The notes below the pieces were generated by a model that made no database searches, was not told the origin of the DNA, and saw nothing but the letters and a program-made list of their open reading frames with translations. Positions 51,938-60,145 of a stretch of 64,000 bases of DNA are shown one piece after another. Each line of letters opens with the position of its first letter. The first letter of the stretch is position 1. The position numbers were made by a program, and so were the translations under genes. The stretch lies in the NCBI GenBank assembly GCA_031423015.1, contig JANPER010000035.1, positions 1 to 64,000 on the forward strand, in the 5' to 3' direction. Origin of the DNA: DATGPD01 sp031423015. Its GTDB lineage: Bacteria; Planctomycetota; UBA1135; UBA2386.

Positions 51938-53056
51938 TCAGTTGCCGTCGCCCGAGGCCTTGCCCTTGGCCTTGGCGCCGTCACCGGTCGGCGGCTTTTC
52001 CTCGGGCTTCTGGATGCGAGCCGCGGGCCTGGCCGCACCCGGATTGAGCATGCGCTCGATCATGTCCTTCTGCTCAGGATCGCGCTTGGCCAACGCCTCC
52101 ATCTCACCCTTGGCGCGCTTGCTCATCGCGTCGTTCTTGTGTCGCTCCGCGTGCCGCATCAGCGTCTGCCAGAACCGAGCGGCCGTCTTGTCGGCAGGGA
52201 CGGCGCCCTTCTCGACCAGCGCCAGCAGGTCCGCGGCGATCGCGTCTTGCGTGGAGTTAGTCAGCTCGGTCATCGCGGCTTGGGCTGCGTCGCGCTCTTC
52301 CTTGCTGGGCTGCGCCCCACCGGCGGGCCGCATGGCCTGCATCAGCTTCTGCTGCTCCGGCATCGCTGCCGTCTGGTGCTTGCTGAAGATCCCGCCGATC
52401 TCAAGATCGAGCAGGCGCGCGTCGAGCTTCTTCTTGAACTCGGGGCTGACACCGGAAAGACTCGCCACGCTCGGCTGGGCCGCAGCGAAGTCGAGCTTGC
52501 CGAGGTCGATCTTGGCGAGGATCAAGCGCGCGGCGGCATCGCCGTGCAGCTTGCCGGCCTTCTCGGCCTTGTCGAGTTCGGCCACCTCGCCCAGTGCGGT
52601 GGCGGTCTTTTGGAAGCCAGCTACCGAGCGGTCCATGCTCGAGGTGAGCACTTCACCCTCAGCATCCATGAACGCGAGCGTCGGGAAGCCGCGGAAACCT
52701 TTGACCTGGAGCAGGTCACCGTACTTGACTCCCTCGACCCGCGACGTGTTGTGCAGGTAGAGAACGACGGACTTGGCAAACGCAGGAAACGCAGGATCGG
52801 AGAGCGCACCGCCCTCCAGGCTATCGCACGGGCCTCAAGTGGCGTAGCTGCGCGTGAAGTAGGCGAAGATGAGCTTGCCACTCGCCTTCGCTTCGACGCG
52901 CGCCGCGTCGTAGTCGGTGCCCCAGCTCGCGAGCTTGAACACTGACTTGGCCAGCTTGGCCTCGCTCAGTTGGGTCAGCTCTTCTTGAGACTTCTGCGCT
53001 ACGAGCGACGCCGAGAGCGCGAGCGTCGCGAGCAGAACCGGAAAGGAGGTTCGCAC
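51938..53056 (-). CDS. Secreted thioredoxin-like protein, probable selenoprotein (Sec74 at TGA, U-G-P-C)
   Basis: One frame runs from GTG 53056 to TGA 51938 (372 residues), broken only by TGA at 52837-52835. Before it is a signal peptide (MRTSFPVLLATLALSASLVA) and ARVEAKASGKLIFAYFTRSYAT; after it GPCDSLEGGALSDPAF, VVLYLHNTSRVEGVKYGD, GFRGFPTLAFMDAEGEVL. The TGA replaces the first Cys of the thioredoxin CGPC (U74-G-P-C77), and the cis-Pro loop GFPT and strand order fit the fold. Residues 190-372 are a helical, Ala/Lys-rich tail with no known domain. A SECIS-like hairpin follows (52804-52829). Without Sec decoding the gene would split into a 73-residue stub and a headless frame. The GTG start is the only good one; no ATG is in range. 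Confidence 0.8.
52804..52829 (-). promoter_or_regulatory. Candidate bacterial SECIS element
   Basis: Counting the U of the UGA as 1, bases 17-19 (GCC) pair with 25-27 (GGC) around a UGGAG loop with GG at +21/+22; below, bases 9-12 and 14-15 pair with 29-34, leaving G13 bulged and one A-G mismatch. The GG position equals that in the hairpin at 31946 and differs by one from E. coli fdhF. The lower stem is weaker than in the first case. Confidence 0.5.
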
Positions 53057-53150
53057 GGGCGGGATCTTGCGGGGTGGTGGCTACGACCGCAAGAAGCAGG
53101 TGACTAGCCGGCGACTCGACCGTCGACCAGACCATGATCGGGCAAACCCT

Positions 53151-53999
53151 CTACGGCAGGGCGGTACCACGCAGGGCCGCGACGACCGCCTCGATCACGG
53201 CGTCCGGCGTCGAGGTGCCGGCCGTCACCCCGACCCGCTGGCATCCTTCCAGAAAGCTCGCCTGCAAGTCGGCGGGGCCCCGCACACGCAAGGTGCGCAC
53301 GCCAGCGCGCTCGCACAACTCGGCGAGCTTGTGCGTGTTGTTCGAGGCCGCACCGCCGATCACCACCATGGCATCGACCCGTGGCAGCAGCTCGGCCACC
53401 GCGGCGAGGCGCTGCCGCGTCGGCTCGCAGATGGTGTCGATGAAGCGCACGTCGGCGCTCGGGTTGCTGGCTCGGATGGCGGCCAGGACCTCGCGCGCGG
53501 TGTCGGGCGGCACCGTGGTTTGGCACACGACCCCGAGGCGCGCGTGGCCAAACGATCGCACCGCACCGACGCCTTCGACCACGTCGTGGCTCGGCAGATC
53601 CTCGACCAGACCCTGCACCTCGACGTGGCCCGGCTTGCCGATCACCACGACGTGGCGACCCTCGGCGGCCAGCCGCTGCGCCGCGGCGTGCGCCTTCTGC
53701 ACCAGCGGACACGTGGTGTCGATCAACCCCTTGCCGGCGCCCAGCAACCGAGCCCGCTCGCGGTCGCTGATGCCGTGCGCGGTGATCAGCACCCGCGCCG
53801 TCGGTGGCACGCCGTCGCGCCGCGCCCGCTCGCTCACCGCGGCGAAGCCCGTCGCCGCGAGCTGCGCCTGCACGCTCTCGTTGTGCACCAGTTCGCCGTG
53901 GATGGTTACGTCGGCCGGATTGTCGGTGGCGAGCGTCGCCGCCAACGCATCGCGCACGCCGAAGCAGAACCCCATCGCGCGCGCCGTGAGCACTTCCAT
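53151..53999 (-). CDS. ispH: 4-hydroxy-3-methylbut-2-enyl diphosphate reductase (IspH)
   Basis: The 282-residue protein has the three iron-sulfur cysteines: Cys12 in AMGFCFGVRD, Cys97 in IDTTCPLVQKAH and Cys191 in FIDTICEPTRQRLAAV, with GELVHN, GKPGHVEVQG and TAGTSTPDAVIEAV also matching the family. It is the last step of the MEP pathway, producing IPP and DMAPP in the cytoplasm with a [4Fe-4S] cluster. ATG 53999 is preferred over GTG 54008; AAGAG lies 8 nt upstream. The 19-bp motif described at 54006 sits right at its start and may control it. Confidence 0.92.
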   Translation of the reverse strand: MEVLTARAMGFCFGVRDALAATLATDNPADVTIHGELVHNESVQAQLAATGFAAVSERARRDGVPPTARVLITAHGISDRERARLLGAGKGLIDTTCPLVQKAHAAAQRLAAEGRHVVVIGKPGHVEVQGLVEDLPSHDVVEGVGAVRSFGHARLGVVCQTTVPPDTAREVLAAIRASNPSADVRFIDTICEPTRQRLAAVAELLPRVDAMVVIGGAASNNTHKLAELCERAGVRTLRVRGPADLQASFLEGCQRVGVTAGTSTPDAVIEAVVAALRGTALP

Positions 54000-54005
54000 G
54001 TCATT

Positions 54006-54024
54006 CACTCTTCATTGCAAAGTT
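54006..54024. promoter_or_regulatory. Candidate operator upstream of ispH
   Basis: CACTCTTCATTGCAAAGTT matches 17 of 19 bases of the sequence at 55089-55107 (CACTCTACAATGCAAAGTT). Both lie just upstream of minus-strand start codons. Read on the minus strand, ACTTTGCA and TGWAGAGT form an imperfect dyad around a central base, as expected for a dimeric winged-helix regulator such as the one at 54063. It overlaps the ispH ribosome site. Confidence 0.5.
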
Positions 54025-54062
54025 AAAGAACATGCGTCAGCCGAGCCTCGACGGGAATGCGT

Positions 54063-54482
54063 TCACGCTGGTACCCAGCCCGCGTCGCCGCCGACGCTGT
54101 TGCGACGCCGACGCTCCGGCGCGGGCGCGTCGACGCGCGCGTCGCGAATCACGCGCTCGAGTTCGGCCAGGTAGGCGAGGAACTGGCGTCGCCCAACCTC
54201 GGTGAGTTGCACCCGCGTCTTCGAGCGCGGGCCAGCTTGGCTCTTCCACACTTCGATCAGCGTCGCCTCGTGCAGCACGGCGAGGTGCCGGTTGAGGTTG
54301 CCATCGGTGAGCGCACAGAGTTCCTTCAGTTCAGGGAAGAGCGCTCCCTGCGGGCGCGACAGCAGCGCGATGAGAATCGACAGCCGCGCCTTCTCGTGCA
54401 TCACGCGGTCGATGCCCGCGTAGTCGTGCGCCGCCTTGGCGGTGGCCGGCTTGCCGACCTTGCGCTCGTGCTTGGCGCTCAT
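54063..54482 (-). CDS. Winged-helix transcriptional regulator
   Basis: The 139-residue protein starts at ATG 54482. After a Lys/Ala-rich lead, residues 20-115 form a winged helix: RVMHEKARLSILIALLSRPQ, LFPELKELCALTDGNLNRHL as the recognition helix region, AVLHEATLIEVWKSQAGPRS, and the wing TRVQLTEVGRRQFLAYLAEL. It resembles small MarR/ArsR-like regulators of planctomycetes and acidobacteria encoded with a membrane partner. Its start overlaps the stop of the membrane protein gene at 54479 by 4 nt (ATGA), so the two form one operon, with the operator-like motif at 55089 upstream. Confidence 0.82.
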   Translation of the reverse strand: MSAKHERKVGKPATAKAAHDYAGIDRVMHEKARLSILIALLSRPQGALFPELKELCALTDGNLNRHLAVLHEATLIEVWKSQAGPRSKTRVQLTEVGRRQFLAYLAELERVIRDARVDAPAPERRRRNSVGGDAGWVPA

Positions 54483-55069
54483 GCGCGACGCTCCAAATGG
54501 AACCACAGCACCAGCGCCGACGCGGCCTGCCCGCACGCGAACGGCACGCCGACGCTCCACGACGACACCGAGGCCGGCTGCGCCCCGAGCAAGAGCACGC
54601 CGCCGGCGAGCAAGTAGTACAGACCAACCCAACCGATCGCACGCGGCAGGTACGGCCGCGACGCCAGCACGCCCAGACCAAAGACTGTGCACCACAGGCC
54701 CGGCAACAGCGGCCATGCGTCTAGACCAACGCGCAGCAGAACCCACGGCAGCGCCGCCCCCACCACCAAGGCCGGCAGCAGCTGCGAGACCACCGTGAGC
54801 GTGCGCTGGAACGACTCGGCGCAAGCGCCGCGCCCGCGCAGCGCGTCGGCGACGAACAGCGCCGCACACGCGAGCGCTAGGATCGACCAGTAGAGCGCGA
54901 AGCCTTCGGGGGCCAGGTCGGGCAGCAGACGCTCTTGCGCCGCCGCGGCGAGCAGCGCGATTCCCGCCGTCAGCCCACAGGTGCGCGCGCTGTAACCGCG
55001 GTACACCGCGCTGCGCAAGACCTGAGCGTGGATCTCGGAAAGCTGAGCAAGCGCGCGATCGATGTGCAT
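54479..55069 (-). CDS. Membrane protein partnered with the winged-helix regulator
   Basis: The 196-residue protein has about five or six hydrophobic segments (LTAGIALLAAAAQE, YWSILALACAALFVADALRG, TVVSQLLPALVVGAALPWVL, LLPGLWCTVFGLGVLAS, YYLLAGGVLLLGA, ACGQAASALVLWFHL). No family is recognised. It starts at ATG 55069 and its last codons overlap the regulator's ATG (ATGA), so it is the first gene of a two-gene operon. A role as sensor or effector of the regulator is suggested by this arrangement, but the signal is unknown. Confidence 0.72.
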   Translation of the reverse strand: MHIDRALAQLSEIHAQVLRSAVYRGYSARTCGLTAGIALLAAAAQERLLPDLAPEGFALYWSILALACAALFVADALRGRGACAESFQRTLTVVSQLLPALVVGAALPWVLLRVGLDAWPLLPGLWCTVFGLGVLASRPYLPRAIGWVGLYYLLAGGVLLLGAQPASVSSWSVGVPFACGQAASALVLWFHLERRA

Positions 55070-55088
55070 GGCCGGACCGGTGGCCGAT

Positions 55089-55107
55089 CACTCTACAATG
55101 CAAAGTT
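55089..55107. promoter_or_regulatory. Candidate operator upstream of the membrane protein-regulator operon
   Basis: CACTCTACAATGCAAAGTT lies 20 nt upstream of the operon start codon and is a close copy of the sequence before ispH at 54006. It could be an autoregulatory site for the winged-helix protein or a shared promoter element. See the findings for a test. Confidence 0.5.
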
Positions 55108-55228
55108 TGAGGGTCAACAGGCGATTCGATGGCGCGTTGCGGCCCGCCGCCAACGCGCCCGGGGACGCGCGGCCAGCACCGTCACCCCCAGCCGCCGGGA
55201 TCGCGGGCCACGCCCGCAAGCCGCTACC

Positions 55229-56533
55229 TCACCTGAACGTGGTCACGCCCGGCTTGGCGATCTGCATCAGCGCCGGATCGACCTCGCCCCAGGTGTATTC
55301 CTTCGGCGCCAGCACCTCCTGGCTGTTGAGCGCTTCGTCCCAACTGATCGACTTGCCGGTGTAAGCCGACATGCGAGCCATGATCGCCATGAGCGTGCTG
55401 CGCGACATGTAATCGCCGTTGTTGATCGGCTCGCCGGCGCGAATGGCGGCGAACAGCTCGTTGTGCTCGTTCTGGTACATGTCGCTGCCCTCGCCGTCCC
55501 ACTCCCAGTTGTGCTTGCCGGCAATCTTGTGCTTGAACACGAAGGCGTGGCCGTCGGTGCCGTGGATGTTGTCGGACACGTCGGTGGCACAGCCAGCCAT
55601 CTGCCGGCAGTTGCTGAACACGCGCACGCCGTCGTCGTAGTCGAAGCGCGTCGCAAAGTGATCGAACACGTTGCCGAACTTCGGGTCGGTGCGCATCTGT
55701 CGGCCGCCCATCGACACGCAGCGCTGGGGATAGCGGTCGCCGAGTGCCCACGCCGCGACGTCGAGGCTGTGGATGTGCTGCTCGGCGATGTGGTCGCCCG
55801 ACAACCACGTGAAGTAGAGCCAGTTGCGGCACTGGTACTCCATCGTCGCGTAGTCCTTGGGCGTCCATTCGCCCGACTTGCGCGCGCGGTGCCATAGCTC
55901 GCCCGTCAGGTAGTTGACGTCGATCGTCAGCACGCGGCCAATGTCACCAGCCCGGATGCGCTCGATGATCGCGCGGCGCCCTGCGTGGTAGCGGTAGCAC
56001 AGGCCCGACACCACATTGAGCTTCTTGGCCTTGGCGGCTTCACACGCCGCGATCACCCGGCGCACGCCGGGTCCGTCGACCGCCACCGGCTTCTCCACGA
56101 ACATGTGCACGCCGCGCTTGACGGCCTCTTCCACCTGCATCGGCCGGAAGTGCGGCGGCGACGCCAGCAGCACGACGTCGACGCCCGAGTCGAGCAGCCG
56201 GGTGTAACCATCGAAGCCGGTGAACTGCTTGTCGGGCGTCACCTGCACGCGTTCGGCGACCGCCACCTCCGCCTTGAGACTCGTCAGGCTCTTGTCGAGC
56301 TGATCCTGGAACGCGTCGTGCATCGCTACCAACGTGGTGCGCGAGTCGGCGCGCAGCGCTTGCACGGCAGCGCCGGTGCCGCGCCCGCCACAGCCAACCA
56401 AACCGATGCGCAGCGTGTCGTCAACGCGGGTGTAGAAGCCGGCGGGCGCGGTGCGCGCGGCGAGCGCGGTGATGCTGGCCGCGGCACTCGCCTTGAGGAG
56501 GTCTCGGCGGGAGGAGGAAGGCGGGAGGTGCAT
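55229..56533 (-). CDS. Tat-exported Gfo/Idh/MocA oxidoreductase
   Basis: The 434-residue protein starts with SSSRRDLLKASAAASITALA, a twin-arginine signal, unusual for this family but common in planctomycetes. The Rossmann part has LRIGLVGCGGRGTGAAVQAL (GxGxxG), HMFVEKPVAVDGPGVRRVI (EKP), and the catalytic block SGDHIAEQHIHSLDVAAWAL. The C-terminal domain has CYRYHAGRRAIIERI and GTDGHAFVFKHKIAGKHNWE. It is expected in the periplasm with bound cofactor, oxidising a sugar or its 3-keto form, in keeping with the DUF1080 protein at 47591. Confidence 0.88.
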   Translation of the reverse strand: MHLPPSSSRRDLLKASAAASITALAARTAPAGFYTRVDDTLRIGLVGCGGRGTGAAVQALRADSRTTLVAMHDAFQDQLDKSLTSLKAEVAVAERVQVTPDKQFTGFDGYTRLLDSGVDVVLLASPPHFRPMQVEEAVKRGVHMFVEKPVAVDGPGVRRVIAACEAAKAKKLNVVSGLCYRYHAGRRAIIERIRAGDIGRVLTIDVNYLTGELWHRARKSGEWTPKDYATMEYQCRNWLYFTWLSGDHIAEQHIHSLDVAAWALGDRYPQRCVSMGGRQMRTDPKFGNVFDHFATRFDYDDGVRVFSNCRQMAGCATDVSDNIHGTDGHAFVFKHKIAGKHNWEWDGEGSDMYQNEHNELFAAIRAGEPINNGDYMSRSTLMAIMARMSAYTGKSISWDEALNSQEVLAPKEYTWGEVDPALMQIAKPGVTTFR

Positions 56534-56592
56534 GGTGCGCCAGGATAGCGCGGCCTCCCACCGGCGCCTGCCGACGTTCTGCCGCGAACCCG

Positions 56593-57876
56593 CTAGCGGA
56601 TGATCCCCTCGGCCCCGTCACTCGCGGCCAACCCCAGCGGATTCGCCGCCCCGTCGGCAGTGAACCACTGCGTCGTGAAGTGCCTGCCGCGCAGGCGCGG
56701 GGCAAAGGGGATGGCCAGCGGCAGGCTCGCGTTGCCGGCCGCGTCGAGCGACAGCCCCAGCATCACGATGATGTCGGAGTACAGCCAACAGCGCGGCATC
56801 TGCAGAAAGTCGAGCGGCAGCGGCAGCGCGAACCCGCTGAACGTCGTGCGGCTGCCGCCAAACACGAAGAACGCTGCGGCTCGGGGTTGACCGCCGACGA
56901 GCGCCACCGAGAAGCCCGCGTTGCCGACGCTGGGCACGCCCGACGTGGCCTGATGCGGCGGCACCGCGGTCGAGCCGCAGCCATCGCCGAAGATCAGGAA
57001 CGACGCGAGATCCACGGTGCCGAAGGCGATGTCGTTCACGCGGTTGCCACTGCGGTACACCGCCACTCCCGGCGCCGCCACGTCGTAGACCTCGTTGGCG
57101 CTGGTGAGCGCAAACAGTTGCCCCGCGGAATCCCCGGTCAGCGCGGTAATCGCCACGCTGAACAAGCCGCGCGTCGCCAGAACCACCCCGCTCACCGGAT
57201 CGATGGTGAGCAAGTCGCCGCCGTCGGTGCCCGCGAACAATCCGACGCCATTCAGGAAGAACAGCGCACGCAGCGGCGGATAGGCGTTTCCCAGCATGCG
57301 CGGAATGCCGGTCGTCAGGTCGACGACGTCGATGCGCGAAGCGAGCGTCGGGCCGTAGCTGTTGACGAACACGAAGTTGCCACCGACCGCCACGTCGAAC
57401 GCGCTGGGCAGCGCCACCAACTGCACCGCGGTACCGCCAAACGCGGGCGCCAGCCACAAACCTGCTGCCGCGCCGAGGTTGATCGCAGCCAGAATGCCGG
57501 ACGAAGTCACCTCGATGCGGTTGGGCTGTCCGGCGGCGCGCGACAGCGTGTGGTTGTTGACGATCTGCACTTGGTTGCCCTGCACCACGGCGCGTTGGAA
57601 GCCAGGCGAGATGGTGGTGGCCAGGCCCGCCACGAACGGAATCGAGGTCGGATTCGCCGCGTCGATGGTCACCGTCGCTGCCCGCGACAGCGCCACGCGC
57701 GTTGCGCCCGGCGCGCTGCGCACGTCGGTGATGACGCCGGTGACTGGGTCGACGAAGCGCAGGCCTGAGCCGGTGGCGAGCGCCGCGTACTCCGCGACCA
57801 CCAGGTAGTCGAGCGGGACCTGACTGGGGGTGAGTGCGGCGAAGGCGAGAACGAGCGGCGAAACGAGGTAGCGCAT
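56593..57876 (-). CDS. Secreted propeller-like protein with planctomycete C-terminal module
   Basis: The 427-residue protein starts at ATG 57876 with a signal peptide (MRYLVSPLVLAFAALTPSQ). Residues 25-290 carry propeller-like segments (VVAEYAALATGSGLRFVDP, VTIDAANPTSIPFVAGLAT, AFFLNGVGLFAGTDGG-type). The C-terminal ~120 residues are the shared module: PSVGNAGFSVALVGGQPR, AAFFVFGGSRTTFSGFALPL, WLYSDIIVML, FTTQWFTADGAANPLGLAAS. This protein is a good reference for that module because every block is well formed. Function unknown; probably at the cell surface. Confidence 0.78.
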   Translation of the reverse strand: MRYLVSPLVLAFAALTPSQVPLDYLVVAEYAALATGSGLRFVDPVTGVITDVRSAPGATRVALSRAATVTIDAANPTSIPFVAGLATTISPGFQRAVVQGNQVQIVNNHTLSRAAGQPNRIEVTSSGILAAINLGAAAGLWLAPAFGGTAVQLVALPSAFDVAVGGNFVFVNSYGPTLASRIDVVDLTTGIPRMLGNAYPPLRALFFLNGVGLFAGTDGGDLLTIDPVSGVVLATRGLFSVAITALTGDSAGQLFALTSANEVYDVAAPGVAVYRSGNRVNDIAFGTVDLASFLIFGDGCGSTAVPPHQATSGVPSVGNAGFSVALVGGQPRAAAFFVFGGSRTTFSGFALPLPLDFLQMPRCWLYSDIIVMLGLSLDAAGNASLPLAIPFAPRLRGRHFTTQWFTADGAANPLGLAASDGAEGIIR

Positions 57877-57964
57877 GGCGGTTGGTTCGGCAGGACGAGG
57901 GGCGCCGATTGTAGGGGCGCCCGCGCGCCGCTGTCGACTCGACTCCGCTGCTCCCCGACCTTCC

Positions 57965-58678
57965 TTATTGGCGCGCGATCTGCCGCAAGCGCAGGCGGTA
58001 CACGAAGATGGTCTTGAGGATCTTGTAGCCAGCCCGCAGGGTGCCGGAGAGGGTGCCGGTGATCTTGCTGTCGCCGATGCGCTTGCGGTAGCGGACAGGC
58101 AGCTCGCGCACGCGGAGGCCGCGGAGGTGGGCGCGCAGTTGCATCTCCACGGTCCAGCCGAAGTCTTGGTCGGTCATGCCGAGGCGGCGCAGGGCGTCGT
58201 GGCGGATGACGCGGAACGGGCCGAGGTCGCTGCAGCGGATGCCGAAGAGCAGGCGCATGAGGAACGCGGCCAGCTGATTGCCAAAGCGGGCCTGCGGCAG
58301 CAGGGCGCGGCGCGACTCCGGGTTGTGCATGCGGGTGCCGAGCACGAGGTCGACCTCGCCGTCGCGGACCGGCGGCAAGAGGTCGCGGAGGTCGGCGGGG
58401 TAGTCGGAGTAGTCGCCGTCCAGGAACACGACGACGTCGTCGTCGGCGTGCAAGGCGGCGATGCCGGCGAGGCAGGCGGCGCCGTAGCCGCGCCGTGGCT
58501 GGTACACGACCTCGGCGCCGTGCGCGCGCGCCACGTCAGCGCTGCCGTCGGTCGATGCGTTGTCGACGACGATCACGCGGTCGACGAGCTCGCGCGGCAG
58601 ATCACCGAGCACCAACGGCAAGCTCGCCGCTTCATTGAAGACCGGGATGATCACCGCGACCTTGGCCTTCACGCGCAC
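57965..58678 (-). CDS. GT2-family glycosyltransferase (DPM1/polyprenyl-phosphate type)
   Basis: The 237-residue protein starts at GTG 58678 and is a GT-A fold: AVIIPVFNEAASLPLVLGDL, VIVVDNASTDGSADVARAHG, VVYQPRRGYGAACLAGIAAL, VFLDGDYSDYPADLRDLLPP (DXD-like DGD), then GTRMHNPESR and FGIRCSDLGPFRVIRHDALR with DFGWTVEMQLRAH. The length fits soluble polyprenyl-phosphate sugar transferases, which charge a lipid carrier with a sugar. It is divergent from the M16 genes. A carrier-linked sugar could feed the GT-C-like protein at 20163. Confidence 0.88.
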   Translation of the reverse strand: MRVKAKVAVIIPVFNEAASLPLVLGDLPRELVDRVIVVDNASTDGSADVARAHGAEVVYQPRRGYGAACLAGIAALHADDDVVVFLDGDYSDYPADLRDLLPPVRDGEVDLVLGTRMHNPESRRALLPQARFGNQLAAFLMRLLFGIRCSDLGPFRVIRHDALRRLGMTDQDFGWTVEMQLRAHLRGLRVRELPVRYRKRIGDSKITGTLSGTLRAGYKILKTIFVYRLRLRQIARQ

Positions 58679-58795
58679 GCCTCTTTGCGCGCCACGCCGA
58701 TGCTGCCACGCGCGCGCTCGCTATCATGCGCCGGCCCTGCGCCAGCGCCGACCCTCGGCGCGCACCCACGCGCTCGGCTGCAACGACCACTCATC

Positions 58796-60145
58796 GTGCC
58801 CCGAACATACGAAGCGTGCTGCGCGGCCCTGACTGCGTTTCTCGCGATCCATCCGCCCGCGCAGCAAGACGCGCCGTTCGCCCTCGACATCGAGACCCAT
58901 CGTTCGGTCCTCGACAACGGCTTGACGCTGATCGTGGCGCCGGATCGTCACTCGGAGATCGTGGCGGTGCGCCTGATCTACCGCGTCGGCTCGCGCGACG
59001 AGCAAGTGAATGCCACCGGCCTGGCGCACCTGTTCGAGCACATGATGTTCAACGGCGCGACGCGCCACGGCCCCAAACAATTCGACGCCGTCCTGGAACG
59101 CGCCGGCGGCTATGGCAACGCGTACACCCGCACCGACCTCACCGCCTACGTCACCGAGGTGCCGCCGCAGTCGCTGGCCACCGTGCTCGACGTCGAGTCG
59201 GATCGCATGGTTGGGCTCGACCTGAACGCCGAGATGCTGGAACGCGAACGACAGGTGGTCTTGCAGGAACGGCGCGGGGTGTTGGAGAACCAACCCGAGG
59301 CGCTGCTGAGTTCGCTGCTGATGGCGTCGCTGTTCCACAGCCACCCCAACCGCTGGCCGATCCTCGGCTGGGTCGCCGACATCGAGGCGGCCTCGGTCGA
59401 CGGCTGCCGCGTGTTCTATCGGCAGCATTACGCGCCGAACAACGCCGTGCTGGTGCTCGCCGGCGCGGTGGACCCGCAGGCGGCGCGCGCGCTGGTCGAT
59501 CAGTTCTTCGGCAAGCTGCCGCGCGTGCCCGGCGAGCGAGAGAAGATCCCCGCCGAGCCGCCGCGCACCTTCAGCAGCCGAGTTCTGCTCGTACGAGAAG
59601 CGGCCGCGCCGCTGTTGCTGGTGGGGTTCCTGGGCCCGCGCGCGCTGGATCCCGACCACGCCGTGCTCGACCTGTTGGCGCAGATCCTGGTGCGCGGGCG
59701 CACGGCGCGCCTACTGAGGCGCCTAGAGCGACGCGATCACACCGTCACTGCGATCAACCTCACGCACGACTGGACCCTCGACGCCGAGCCGCTGGTGTTC
59801 GCGCTCACGCTGGCACCGCAGCAGGCCGCGGAGCCGGTGATCGACGCGCTGTTCGACGAGCTCGCCAAGCTGGCGCGCGACGGCGTCGCCGACGAGGAAC
59901 TCGAGCGCGCCCGCACCGGCGCGTCGGCGGCGCTGCTGCGGCGCCTAGCGACCGCATCGGGACGGGCCACGACGTTTGGCGAACTGGAAGTCATGGCCGG
60001 CGACCACCGCGCTTGCCTCGCTCTGCCGGCGCGCTATGCGCAGATCGACGGCAAGCAACTGCAAGAAGTGTGCGCCCGCGTGTTCGCTCGCGACCGCGCC
60101 GCGCTCGCCGAGTTGAGGCCGCGCGTGACGGAGGCCGGCCGATGA
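58796..60145 (+). CDS. M16-family zinc peptidase, catalytic subunit
   Basis: The 449-residue protein has the inverted zinc motif HLFEH (His78, Glu81, His82) in GLAHLFEHMMFNGATRHG, with the distal Glu in LERERQVVLQERRGV, and the YAPNNAVLVLAGAVDP segment. GTG 58796 is chosen because it gives a plausible export signal and follows TATCAT at 58731-58736; an ATG at 58700 is an alternative. M16 enzymes cleave peptides, often as heterodimers with a partner lacking HxxEH, which here is the next gene. The stop overlaps the next start (ATGA). Confidence 0.85.
   Translation: MPRTYEACCAALTAFLAIHPPAQQDAPFALDIETHRSVLDNGLTLIVAPDRHSEIVAVRLIYRVGSRDEQVNATGLAHLFEHMMFNGATRHGPKQFDAVLERAGGYGNAYTRTDLTAYVTEVPPQSLATVLDVESDRMVGLDLNAEMLERERQVVLQERRGVLENQPEALLSSLLMASLFHSHPNRWPILGWVADIEAASVDGCRVFYRQHYAPNNAVLVLAGAVDPQAARALVDQFFGKLPRVPGEREKIPAEPPRTFSSRVLLVREAAAPLLLVGFLGPRALDPDHAVLDLLAQILVRGRTARLLRRLERRDHTVTAINLTHDWTLDAEPLVFALTLAPQQAAEPVIDALFDELAKLARDGVADEELERARTGASAALLRRLATASGRATTFGELEVMAGDHRACLALPARYAQIDGKQLQEVCARVFARDRAALAELRPRVTEAGR

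Noticed and set aside
57875..58795. Upstream extension of the M16 gene
   Set aside because: It overlaps the GT2 gene on the other strand, and the protein family starts after 58796.
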